A stretch of DNA of 64,000 nucleotides, from the NCBI GenBank assembly GCA_030066195.1, contig JASJCB010000003.1, positions 44,620 to 108,619 on the forward strand, given 5' to 3'. Positions 16,590-25,900 of the stretch are shown one piece after another. Position 1 is the first letter of the stretch. Each line of letters opens with the position of its first letter. The translations under genes and the position numbers were made by a program. This DNA comes from Acidobacteriota bacterium. GTDB taxonomy: Bacteria; Acidobacteriota; Holophagae; Acanthopleuribacterales; Acanthopleuribacteraceae. The notes under the pieces were generated by a model. The model made no database searches and was not told the DNA's origin. It saw only the letters and a program-made list of their open reading frames with translations.

Positions 16590-19433
16590 TTATGGCGCAA
16601 TATCACCCCCTTCCTCAGTACCGGGATTGAGAGGAGGAAGGGGTTGATAGACATGGAAGAGATGGTCGTGGAACACGAAGAACATGGGGGTCAGATTTTG
16701 AGATTGCGCCACCCAAAAATGCGCTATATGTTCCGGGCCGATGCGGCCTGCCTTGGGCAGGGGGTTCCGCTCCACGCGCAGGTAGTGATCGACGACCTCG
16801 GTGAAGGACGGATGCTCGGGGCTGAAACGTTTACCGTTCCATCGCAATGACGCCTGCTTGGGCAAGGCGGTCCGGGCTGCTTCATAGGCGTCCTGCCGGG
16901 CCGGCTTCCTCAGGGTCAGCGCCAGTTCCATTTGATTGGCCTCGAAAGACCAGGTTTTTTCTTGTCGCTTGAAGGCGTCCAGCGCTTCTTGATCCCTGCC
17001 CATGACGCGGTAGAGGATACCCAGGTGGTAATCGGTCATGGGCAACTCGCCGGGCTCCAGTTTTTTAAACAACTCTTCGGCGACATCGAAATGCCGCGCC
17101 GTACGATGGGAAATGGCAAGGTAAAGGGCGGCAAGATGTTCGGGAAAGTCTCCGGGAGGATGTTCGAAAAGGTCGATGCCGGCCTGCCATTCGCAGCGAT
17201 AAAGATGAATGATGCCCCTTGTCAACGTCAGCGGCCAAAAGTCGAGGTTCGCGTTCCGGCACGCGGCAGCCGCCTTATCCAATTCGCCCCGGTTGGCGAA
17301 GATTTTGGCGCGGGTGTTGTCATACTCGGGGTGACCCTTGATCTTCTCCAACAGATTCAGGGCCTCTTCCACGTCGCCGTCGTTTAAAACCAGGTTGTAG
17401 GCGCGCTGCACCACCACCGCAACATAGTTGGGATGGAAACCGGCCGGTTCGTCCTCTTTTTGGGTTAGTTGCAGTGCCTCCAAGCGGTTCACATGCTCCC
17501 AGTCGGGAAAGCGGGCACGCATCATGGGCGAGTTCAGATAAACGCTCTGGGGATGCCACAGGGGACCCGTCGGTATCTCCTCGAAAAGTGAGGTCCAATT
17601 ACCGCTCTGACCTTCCTTCAGGAAATAGAGGAACCGGCCCGAGACCTGGAGCGGCGTTCCGGCGATCTTGTAGAGGCGACCCTCGCGGCGGTAGGTCGGC
17701 TCCCACGGCGCACAAAGGTGCCAAGCCAGTTGGCGCGCCTTGAGTTTCTTACGCTCGATCCTATTCCCCGCGGTCAACAGTTTCGCGGCGGCTCGGGCGG
17801 CTCCTTCCCAAGCGGGGCCGAACCGGGTCAATGCTTCCGCGGGATCTTTCGGAAAGGGAAAACGGGCCGGGTCCATGCGATGAAGGCAATTGAGCAGATG
17901 GGGTTCGAAGAAACAGAAATTATTGACATAGGCGGCGCAAAAAAAGCCGGCCGGGCTTTGCGCGGTCATAGCCCCTTCAATTCCCAAATGACCCAGGCAG
18001 TGGAAGAAACGCCGGAAGATCCGGAACAGGTGCAGCGCCATGCGGTCAACATGGAACAGGCAACCGTCCAGGCGGCGAACGGCGGGGCCGTCAACCTCGT
18101 CATGGGCTTCCTGAAGCAAGCTGAGCGCGTCGGCCTGGAGCCGTTGCCGGTAATCATAGAGTTCGGCAAAGGCATATCGGATGCGGGCCGCGACCTGATC
18201 ACAGAAGGTCAGCCGCTGTTCGGTCGAACAGCCGTGCAACAGGGAGGGCAAACAATCGATGAGCCGGTTATTGGTCTGCGCCGGACTTTCTAAATAGCGC
18301 TCCATCGAGTCCAGGGTGCGCCTGCCTTCCGCATTCACCAGTTCGGGAGGTAATCGGTTGGCCAGTAAGCAATAAAGATAAAGAGGTTTGCAGCTTTCGG
18401 TGCGGAAGCGCACCCTCGGGTTCAACAGGGCATCGGCCAATGGGAAGAAGTCCGGCAGCCGGCTGAATAGTTGTTCGGTCAAGGTTTCGGGCCGGTCGGC
18501 AGAGAGTTGGGACAAGGCGCCCGCGGCTTCCAAATGCCGTCGGCGGGTTTCAGGGTCCATCGGAGTGATTCTTAGAACGGCGTCCGCAACCGTTTCGTTT
18601 AAGAAGGCTTCCGGGCGGAGCATGGGTACCGTTGCCTGCTCGACGCCGAAAAGCCAGAGCCGGCCCGCCCGGCCGAAAACTGTCGTGTTGGGTTCGATGC
18701 TGAAGAGGGGCGCTGTTTGAAAATTGCCGAAGTTGAGCAGGGTCGCTTCCCCGGCTTGCCGGTCGAAGAGCACGGCCATGTGGTCCGATGCGACAATGAT
18801 GGTGTGATCGGCCTTCGCAATTTTCAAGCGAAAATCGTCAATCAGTCGGGGACTGATACGGACGATCTTGTCCATGTCGCGAACAAAGACCGTGTCGCCG
18901 CTTCGGAAGATTTGCCGGGGGTAATAAAACGGTAGGCCGGTGACACACTTCCGCTCCGGGTCGTTGACGATCACTTCGTCATTATTCAGGCTGCCGCCCA
19001 GGTAGATCCTGACAAGCTCGCCGCCGGCCGGTTCAAAGCACTGCACCCGGTGGTTGTCGGAGTCGACCACCCACAGCAGACCGTCCGGGCCGACAACCGC
19101 ATCCAGGGGCGTTATGAACCGGCCTTCCTCGCTGCCGGGACCCCCGATGGTGAATTGCAAACGACCCTCGGTATCGAAGACCTGAACGCGGTGGTTCCAT
19201 GAATCGGTCACGAACAACTGACCCTCGTGCAACGCCAATCCGGTTGGATAGTGGAAGCAGCCTGCTTCCGAACCTGGTTTACCGAACTCGGCGATCTTGT
19301 TGCCCTGAGGTCCGAATTTACCGATGCGATGGTTGAACTCGTCGGCCAGGAAGATGTTCCCCTCCGTGTCGACGGCCAGATCGCTGATGTGGGCGTAGCC
19401 GCTGAGGTCAAGGGTCAGTGGGGTGCCGTCCAT
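16590..19433 (-). CDS. NHL-repeat and TPR protein
   Basis: The 947-residue product starts with an NHL beta-propeller portion (residues ~5-150) whose repeats show the family pattern LADEFNHRIGKFGPQG, VTDSWNHRVQVFDTEG, VVDSDNHRVQCFEPAG. A long middle region of ~500 residues matches nothing I know. Residues ~690-860 form helical TPR-like repeats (AYNLVLNDGDVEEALNLLEKI; YRVMGRDQEALDAFKRQEK). No signal peptide is evident, so it is probably cytoplasmic and acts as a scaffold for neighbouring enzymes. Its start abuts the stop of the upstream FkbM gene and it ends 24 bp before the radical SAM gene, so these belong to one operon. Confidence 0.8.
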   Translation of the reverse strand: MDGTPLTLDLSGYAHISDLAVDTEGNIFLADEFNHRIGKFGPQGNKIAEFGKPGSEAGCFHYPTGLALHEGQLFVTDSWNHRVQVFDTEGRLQFTIGGPGSEEGRFITPLDAVVGPDGLLWVVDSDNHRVQCFEPAGGELVRIYLGGSLNNDEVIVNDPERKCVTGLPFYYPRQIFRSGDTVFVRDMDKIVRISPRLIDDFRLKIAKADHTIIVASDHMAVLFDRQAGEATLLNFGNFQTAPLFSIEPNTTVFGRAGRLWLFGVEQATVPMLRPEAFLNETVADAVLRITPMDPETRRRHLEAAGALSQLSADRPETLTEQLFSRLPDFFPLADALLNPRVRFRTESCKPLYLYCLLANRLPPELVNAEGRRTLDSMERYLESPAQTNNRLIDCLPSLLHGCSTEQRLTFCDQVAARIRYAFAELYDYRQRLQADALSLLQEAHDEVDGPAVRRLDGCLFHVDRMALHLFRIFRRFFHCLGHLGIEGAMTAQSPAGFFCAAYVNNFCFFEPHLLNCLHRMDPARFPFPKDPAEALTRFGPAWEGAARAAAKLLTAGNRIERKKLKARQLAWHLCAPWEPTYRREGRLYKIAGTPLQVSGRFLYFLKEGQSGNWTSLFEEIPTGPLWHPQSVYLNSPMMRARFPDWEHVNRLEALQLTQKEDEPAGFHPNYVAVVVQRAYNLVLNDGDVEEALNLLEKIKGHPEYDNTRAKIFANRGELDKAAAACRNANLDFWPLTLTRGIIHLYRCEWQAGIDLFEHPPGDFPEHLAALYLAISHRTARHFDVAEELFKKLEPGELPMTDYHLGILYRVMGRDQEALDAFKRQEKTWSFEANQMELALTLRKPARQDAYEAARTALPKQASLRWNGKRFSPEHPSFTEVVDHYLRVERNPLPKAGRIGPEHIAHFWVAQSQNLTPMFFVFHDHLFHVYQPLPPLNPGTEEGGDIAP

Positions 19434-20918
19434 TCAGCGCTCCCCGGAATCTTGGCCGGCACGGCGCTGATGGGTCTGTGCGATGCGCAGTTCCCTTACC
19501 CGTCGGGCCAACACGTCGAAACCATGCTCCCGCAGCCATTGCTCGACCGGTGTTTCGCCGCCGGGGCGATCGAAGGCCCGACGACCCTCGATCAGTTCCT
19601 TGTAGGTCAGGGTGCGCTCGGGCCGGTCACCGCGAATTCGGCTGACCTGTTCGGCGATCTCGGGACCGTAGGTTTCGGACAGAATCACGACGTAGTCATC
19701 GGCGCCGAGCTCGGCGGGATTCTGCACCGCCAAACCCGCATCGCGGTGTTTTTGGAAGCCGTTGTCGAAGAATGCCGGCGGCGCAAGGCCCGGCTCGTCG
19801 GGGAGATCCGCCAGTTGCCGGGCGTAATGACCGAAGGGCAGGACGCACAACCGTCGGCCGCCGCGCCGGGCCACGTCTTCGCGCAGGTTGGTCACGATCC
19901 CGGCGATATGGGCATCCATTGCCGACGTATCGGCGGCGCCGTCGAACCGGGCGCGACTCTGCGCGAAGCTATAGCAGTCGGAGAACAGCGGGGGAAAGTC
20001 ACGGGGATGAGACTCGGCTCTCTCGGCCAGGCCCCGGAGAAAGGCGGGATAGGCGCATCCGGCCAGTGCTTGTGCCGGCTCCTCCGATTGCGGTCCCAGA
20101 TCACGCAAGCAGCCCAGCGCGTATTCCAACTGGCCCTGACAAAGCGCGATAAACGCCGTCTTCAGCAGGCGCAGATAGCGGCAGGCCGCATCATCCGTAC
20201 GCCGCAAGGCCTCCGGTGTCCTGAAGAACAGCGCCTCGCCGAAGGCATCGACACTGCCCGCCCTCAAACCAATCGGCTCCCTGGCCGGAAACATCCGGTA
20301 GACGTCCAGCATCTTCATAAACTGAAAGCCCCGTTCGGTGAGCAGGGCGCAAAGGTCGCCGAACAGTTTCTGGCCCTTGTAGATGGGCTGAAAGGCCACT
20401 TCCAGGCGCAACGCCAATACCGACCGCTCCAGGGTTTGCGCGGCGCCTTCCAATATCTCGTATTCACTGCCTTGTGTATCCATGGACAGGAAGTCCGGCG
20501 GCGGGGCGGGCGGGTTGCCGGCGGCATATAAACTGTCCAGGCTGACCACCTCGACCTCGCGCCGCTCCATGGCGCGGCCCGTGTCGGCAAACCGGTAATC
20601 CAGCGGGCCTTTCAGGGGATCTACCATAAATAAGGTGTAGTCGCCGTAGCGCGGGTTCAGCTCCAGCAGCGAGCTCATGCATGGATCGTAGTCTATGTTG
20701 AAGGTTGCACGGCCGTTTTCCCGGCCGATGCACAGGGGCAGCACGGTGAGTTGTTCCGTACCCCGGTTGGCCGCAACGATCTGCTCCACACAACTTGCAT
20801 CGGCCTCGTAGTAGACATGGTGCAGGTCGCCGCTGAACAACGGCGGCGCTGCATGAGACCCGGTGCCGCCTCTGCCGCCGATGTGATGGGAACTGATTTT
20901 GCCCTGGACGGGGGTCAT
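19434..20918 (-). CDS. FkbM-family methyltransferase with extra C-terminal domain
   Basis: The 494-residue product has an FkbM domain in its N-terminal half: YYEADASCVEQIVAANRG, LPLCIGRENGRATFNI, SLDSLYAAG and the diagnostic FLSMDTQGSEYEILEGA. The usual DxGAN-x-G SAM loop before it is not obvious; the N-terminus reads HHIGGRGGTGSH instead, so this part is degenerate or diverged. Residues ~300-490 form an extra domain (RRLCVLPFGHYARQLADLPDEPGL; DDYVVILSETYGPEIAEQVSRI) resembling a small nucleotide-binding fold. The second of two close ATGs (20918) fits best with GGGGAGG. It is the first gene after the terminator at 21060-21089 and heads the four-gene modification operon. Confidence 0.8.
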   Translation of the reverse strand: MTPVQGKISSHHIGGRGGTGSHAAPPLFSGDLHHVYYEADASCVEQIVAANRGTEQLTVLPLCIGRENGRATFNIDYDPCMSSLLELNPRYGDYTLFMVDPLKGPLDYRFADTGRAMERREVEVVSLDSLYAAGNPPAPPPDFLSMDTQGSEYEILEGAAQTLERSVLALRLEVAFQPIYKGQKLFGDLCALLTERGFQFMKMLDVYRMFPAREPIGLRAGSVDAFGEALFFRTPEALRRTDDAACRYLRLLKTAFIALCQGQLEYALGCLRDLGPQSEEPAQALAGCAYPAFLRGLAERAESHPRDFPPLFSDCYSFAQSRARFDGAADTSAMDAHIAGIVTNLREDVARRGGRRLCVLPFGHYARQLADLPDEPGLAPPAFFDNGFQKHRDAGLAVQNPAELGADDYVVILSETYGPEIAEQVSRIRGDRPERTLTYKELIEGRRAFDRPGGETPVEQWLREHGFDVLARRVRELRIAQTHQRRAGQDSGER

Positions 20919-21059
20919 GAACATCCTCCCCTTATACAGGGGTTTGAGGTCTCGCTTGACTCAAGGACTGTCGGTATGGTGTCCATCGAGGGTAACGGGC
21001 TCCCAGGCTTTAAGTTCAGTCATTCTAGCACGGCAAAATGGTTTGTCGGAAAACAAAAA

Positions 21060-21089
21060 AGCCTTCGCTTCGGAACGGAAGCGAAGGCT
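21060..21089 (-). terminator. Strong intrinsic terminator of the collar-gene cluster
   Basis: A perfect 12 bp inverted repeat (AGCCTTCGCTTC / GAAGCGAAGGCT) with a six-base loop lies 22 bp beyond the stop of the last collar gene. Read on the minus strand it is followed by TTTTTTGTTTT. It separates the collar genes from the FkbM-headed operon, which therefore needs its own promoter in 20919-21059. Confidence 0.9.
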
Positions 21090-21110
21090 CTTGACTGTCT
21101 TGGTTCGCTG

Positions 21111-21635
21111 TCAACCGCGTGACGGGTACAAGCCGACTAGGGCGATGATGAAGTTCATCACCAGGAAGGGTTGCAGGTTATTGTGCGGCTGACTGCCACC
21201 CGTGGAAGGCAGCGATTGCGTGGCGGGGTCGACCAGGGATGCTCCGGCAGCCGTGTGATAGGAATTGTCATTGCGAGCTTCCGCAAAAAATTGATTGATC
21301 GCCGCACCGGAACTGCCGCGTCGAGGATTACCCATCAGCGTGTGGGTGTGGTTGGGCATCTGCGACTCGGCGAGTGTCACCATTTCCACTCCGCCCCGTT
21401 GGCCCAGTCGTCTGGAGGTAAGGCCCGGACCGCGGCCGGGGTGCATGGGAAGGCGCCCCTGAAGGTTGGGCAGCGCGGTGGTAGAGCGGCCGTCTCCCCC
21501 GTAGGTTGTTCCGATCAAGGAGAATAAAGCGGTATTCTGGGAAATCGGCAATAACTGCCCGTTGCAGAAGGCCCAGCCTCTCGGAGCAAAATTACCGGCA
21601 AAAATTCGAATCTCAGCGACAAATGGTTCAGACAT
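21111..21635 (-). CDS. Tail-collar (MdpB-like) protein 3
   Basis: The 174-residue product is a phage tail collar domain protein of the microcystin-dependent-protein (MdpB) type. It shows EIRIFAGNFAPRGWAFCNGQ, LFSLIGTTYGGDGRSTTALPNLQGR and MPNHTH, and ends with PFLVMNFIIALVGLYPSRG. Such proteins are found singly or in tandem outside prophages, and their role is not settled. This is the third of three tandem copies (12 bp gaps), each with a start after a purine-rich site, and it is followed by a strong terminator. There is no other phage gene nearby. Confidence 0.9.
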   Translation of the reverse strand: MSEPFVAEIRIFAGNFAPRGWAFCNGQLLPISQNTALFSLIGTTYGGDGRSTTALPNLQGRLPMHPGRGPGLTSRRLGQRGGVEMVTLAESQMPNHTHTLMGNPRRGSSGAAINQFFAEARNDNSYHTAAGASLVDPATQSLPSTGGSQPHNNLQPFLVMNFIIALVGLYPSRG

Positions 21636-21647
21636 ATCGTTTCTCCT

Positions 21648-22181
21648 TTATTGACGTGAGGGGTAAATGCCGAACAGGGCGATGATGAAGTTGATGCAAA
21701 GAAACGGCATCAGGTTGGTATGCGAGCGGCTGCCCCCTACCGAGGTAATGGAAGCGGTATTGAAAGTGCCGTCGGTTCCGCCGAATCCGGTATTCGAACT
21801 CGTAAACATGCGCTCGGTCAACGATTCGGCAACCACGTTTCCTTGAGGGTTGGGGGTTGTTGCCTGGTCGCCCGATGCCTGCATGGTATGCGTGTGTGAG
21901 GGCAGTTGATTGACGGTCAGGGTTTCCTTCTCCGAACCGAATTTAGCGCCTAGGCGACGCGGGGATAAACCCGGACCCGAGCCCGCGTGAATGGGTACGC
22001 GACCGCGCAAATCGGGCAGGCCGAAAGTGGTGCGGCCGTCGCCGCCGTAGATGGTGCCCAGTAGACTGAAAAGCGCATCGTTCTGGGAAACGGCCAATAA
22101 TTGACCGTCACAGAAGGCCCAACCGCGCGGGGCGAAATTCCCCGCGAACATCCTGACTTCGCCGACAAATGGTTCTGACAT
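21648..22181 (-). CDS. Tail-collar (MdpB-like) protein 2
   Basis: The 177-residue paralogue shares the whole collar-domain layout: MSEPFVGEVRMFAGNFAPR, WAFCDGQLLAVSQN, LLGTIYGGDGRTTFGLPDLRGR, LPSHTHTM and the C-terminal CINFIIALFGIYPSRQ. It differs from its neighbours mainly in the segment between the PxHTH motif and the C-terminus, which in this family is the variable tip. Divergence at the tip with conservation elsewhere is consistent with different ligands, which is inference. Confidence 0.9.
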   Translation of the reverse strand: MSEPFVGEVRMFAGNFAPRGWAFCDGQLLAVSQNDALFSLLGTIYGGDGRTTFGLPDLRGRVPIHAGSGPGLSPRRLGAKFGSEKETLTVNQLPSHTHTMQASGDQATTPNPQGNVVAESLTERMFTSSNTGFGGTDGTFNTASITSVGGSRSHTNLMPFLCINFIIALFGIYPSRQ

Positions 22182-22193
22182 CTAGATACCTCC

Positions 22194-22709
22194 TCAGTTA
22201 CGCGACGGAAAAAGACCGCGCAGGGCGATGCAAAAATTAATCGCAAGGACGGGTTGCATATTGTTATGTGCTTGACCGCCGCCCACGTTGGTTACCGTGC
22301 CGCTTGCCATGCTGTGTAGATTCGTCGGATCGCGCCAGTACTCTCCCAGGGATCTGGACAGGTAATTACCGCCGAACTCATCGGTATTTGCATCCTGGGA
22401 AGCCGCCTTGAGCACATGATCGTGGTTGGGCATTTCCGCGGCGCTCAGCGTATGTGTTTCTTCACCGCTTTTCTGGCCGAGCGTGTGAAAGGCGCCGCCG
22501 TTACTCCGGCCCACGTGCATGGGCGCGCGACCGCGAAGGTCCGGCAAAGCAAAACTGGTGCGGCCGTCACCGCCGTAGGTGGTGCCCAGCAGCGAATACA
22601 AGGACTGGTTTTGGTTGATGGGTAGTATCTGCCCGTCGCAGAATGCCCAACCGCGCGGCGCGAAATTGAAACCGACTATTCGGACTTCGGCCAAAAATGG
22701 TTCTGACAT
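22194..22709 (-). CDS. Tail-collar (MdpB-like) protein 1
   Basis: The 171-residue first copy of the triplet begins MSEPFLAEVRIVGFNFAPRG, continues with LLGTTYGGDGRTSFALPDLRGRAPMHVG and MPNHDH, and ends LAINFCIALRGLFPSRN. The start is placed at MSEP by comparison with the other two copies and an AGGAGGCAT-type ribosome site just upstream; an in-frame ATG six codons earlier is less likely. It begins 273 bp downstream of the giant repeat-protein gene on the same strand. Confidence 0.9.
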   Translation of the reverse strand: MSEPFLAEVRIVGFNFAPRGWAFCDGQILPINQNQSLYSLLGTTYGGDGRTSFALPDLRGRAPMHVGRSNGGAFHTLGQKSGEETHTLSAAEMPNHDHVLKAASQDANTDEFGGNYLSRSLGEYWRDPTNLHSMASGTVTNVGGGQAHNNMQPVLAINFCIALRGLFPSRN

Positions 22710-22952
22710 AGATGCCTCCTGATGCACAATTGTGATTTACCGAAAGATCACCATCGGATAGTTGTCCGGCTTATTGAAGATTTGAATTGAAGGTCGTGGA
22801 CTATATTGGAATTTTCACTACATGAGCATAACCTGAAAGCACACCAAGGTCAACCAACCAGGAGGTTTTTCTGGCTCAGAACCCATATTTTCAGTTTACG
22901 TCGCCACAAGGTTTCTCCAAGGAGAAAAAGACCCGAGGTCATGAGCGGGGTA

Positions 22953-22972
22953 GAGGGAGGCGCGCCTCCCTC
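22953..22972. repeat. Perfect 20 bp palindrome after the giant gene
   Basis: GAGGGAGGCG is immediately followed by its reverse complement CGCCTCCCTC, with no loop. It lies 10 bp past the stop codon of the giant gene. There is no T-tract on the minus strand, so it may be a cruciform, a protein-binding site or a factor-assisted terminator. Confidence 0.6.
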
Positions 22973-22982
22973 ACCGAACCGA

Positions 22983-25900
22983 TTAAGGAGGTGTGGAGCA
23001 GGTGCCCGCCGCAACCAGGGTGACCGGGTCGGCAGTGACCGGCGCCCCCGTGTTGGTGGCCGCGATTTGAGCGGCGGCATTGGCGCAGACGCCGCCCCCG
23101 CAATCGTTGTTTTGCTCCAGGGTGATCCCGGCGGTGTTGTCGAAGATGACGAAGGCGTCATCGCCGCCGACGGGGGTACCCGTATTGTTGCGCACATTCA
23201 GGCAGATGGTCGTCGATTCGAGGGTTTCGAAGTAGAACGAATCCCTGCCCGTGGTTGCGCTGTTGCCGGTCACGGTCAGGTTCAGGTCAACCGCATCGCC
23301 GGCCAGGTCACCGGTCAGAACATCGACACCGAAGCGGTTGATATTGGTCATCACATGGTCGGTGACGCTGACCGTGGAAACCACATCGCCGCGCAAGTCC
23401 AGGCGCACGCCGCTGCCGCAGTTATTGATCGGGTTGTTGTCGATGGTGCCCGAAATACTTGCCGCATTGGTAGATGTAGTGGTGGAGCCGATGTGGATGG
23501 CGGCGTTACCGCCGGCCGGGGATATTCCTGAGAACGAAACGTTATCGCTGATGTCGAAGGTAAGGTCGGCGTTGGTTGCCACCGAGAAGATGGCGCCCAC
23601 GTTACTGTTCTGGATCGTGTTACCGGTGAGCGTGACATTCACGTTGCCGCTGTCGATGCCCGCGACCTGAATGCCGTCCGACAGGTTGCCGGTGAACAGG
23701 GAGTTTTGAACCACCAGGGTGGCGGTCGAGGTGTTCCGGGCTTCGAACTGCAAGCCGTCCGCGCCGGTTCCCGCCTTGTTGTCTCTGATAGTAGAATTGT
23801 CGATGGTCAACATGGTCAGCACATTGGCGCCGTCCATAATGATCTCGAAGTTATGTTCACCCGAACCGCTGATCAGGGTGTTGGTGACGTTACAGGTGCC
23901 CAACAGGTTGAGAATCTCGATCCCCGCCTCGTTGACGCTATCGCCGTTACCGGTAATATCCGTGCGGTTCACGGTAAGGCCGGTGACCGAGGTTCCGCTG
24001 ATGCCGTCCGCTCCCGGCGTCACCGCGCCAAGGCCGTTCTGGTCGATCAACATGTAACCCAGGCTGATGCCCGCGGCCGAGTTCAAGAGCACGCCGCTGC
24101 CCGTTTTACTCTGGATGGTGCCGCCGGAGGCGTTGTTGGCGCCGCCGCCGTCACCGGTTACGGCAAAGGTGCCCGTGGTCGTATTCAGGTCGATGCCGGG
24201 CGAAGCGCCGCCGATCGATGACAGGCTGGTGAAGGACAAGCCCAGGCGCGAGTTGTCGATATCGACCGCCGAGGCCGTACCGCCGTGAATCGTGCCGCCC
24301 GTGGAACTGATCGTACCCGAGGCGGTACCGTTGGCGGAAGCGCCGAAGCCGACCTGGTTGGAGGTACTGTTGTTCACATTGACCGCACCGAAGTTCACCG
24401 AGGCGCCCGTATTACCGTTGACCAGGACACCCGTGTTGGTGGAGTTGGTCACGGTAACCGTACCGTTGATGTTGATTTCGGGGGTGCCGCTGTTGTTGTT
24501 CTGCACCAGCACGCCTTGGGCCGTGGTGTCCGAGATGGCGCCGGTGAGGGTCACGGCGTTCCCGCCCGTGCCGCCGGTGCGGTTCTCCACCCGCAGAGCC
24601 TGGCCGGCCGTGTTGGTGATAGACGCGCCGATATTGACCCCGGCGGCGCCGCCGTTGATATGCACGCCGACGCCGGAAGTACCCGCCACATCGCCCGCGG
24701 AGATGGTGACCGTGCCGGTGTTGCCGGTCAGCAACACGCCGTCCGATGCGCCGTCCACGTCCAGGTTGGCGAAGGTGAAGGAGCCGCTCGCCGTACCGAT
24801 ATCGATGCCCTGGGCGGAGGCGTTGTTGATATCGGTCAGGCCCGAGACATTGACCGTAGCCGAGGTTCCCGAGATACGAACCCCGTCGGTCAAACTGTTG
24901 GTGGAGGTCAAGGTATCGATATTCATGGTGCCCGCCACGCTGCCCAGGTCCAGAACGCGGCTGCCGGAGATGAATGTGGGCGTATCGTCGTTACCGATGT
25001 CGATATTGACCGTGCCCGCATTGGCGAACAAGGCCGGATTGTTGGCAGCGGTCACGTCCACGTCTTCCAGGTTGAAGACGGCGCTCGGATTGTTGTTCAG
25101 ATTGATGCCGAAGGAACTGACGTTGAGGGTCGCCGCCGTGACATTCAACGTGCCCGAGCTGTTGTTCACATCCAAGCCCCTGGCCCCGTTACTGGTTATC
25201 ATGGCGATGGTCTGGCTGGGCGCTCTCAGCGTACAGGTATCGATGTAAACGGCGGTGCCGCCGCCCGCGCCGCTGGAGTTGCTGAACTGGGACGTCGCGC
25301 CCCAACTCAAGGTGCCGGTGTTGACAGCGTGGAAAGCCGTACCGGCGTCATTGTTCAAGTTCAAGGCGCCCAGGGTGACATCGGCCGTGGCGTTGGTTTC
25401 CAGGAAGACGGGCGCGGGTTGGGTAACCCCGCGACGGATCATGGAGACCGAAAGCGTCATATCCGGGAACGACCAGGTGCCGTCGCTGTTGGTCATTTCC
25501 ATGCCGTCAGCGCCGTTCGCGATGGTCCAGGCATCCAGGTCGCCGCCGCCGGTCATCAGGTTCAGGTCCAGGAAACGTCCTGCAGACGCGCCGTTGTGGG
25601 TTACCGTTCCGCCGTTCACATTCAAGGCGCCCGTACTGTTGCTCGCCGCAACGGCAACGCCGTTTCCGGAGGTCAGGGTCAGGGTGTTGAAGGTAATGGC
25701 GCCGTTGTCGCCGTTGAGCAGAACCCCGTTGGTGTCGAATTCGGTAATCGTGGTCGTGCCGCCGAAACCGAGCGAGCCCGTATTGGCGCCGATGGTAATA
25801 CCCGTCGCCATATCGGTCGAGCTAAAGTTGGTCATGGTGAAGCTGCCGCCGGTGGATCCGGTCAGGTTGAGGCCGAAGCCGCTGGAGCCCGGCGTGGAAT

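Noticed and set aside
21111..22709. Prophage remnant
   Set aside because: Only collar-domain genes are present; no terminase, capsid, portal, integrase or lysis gene is nearby, and tandem MdpB-like genes occur outside prophages.
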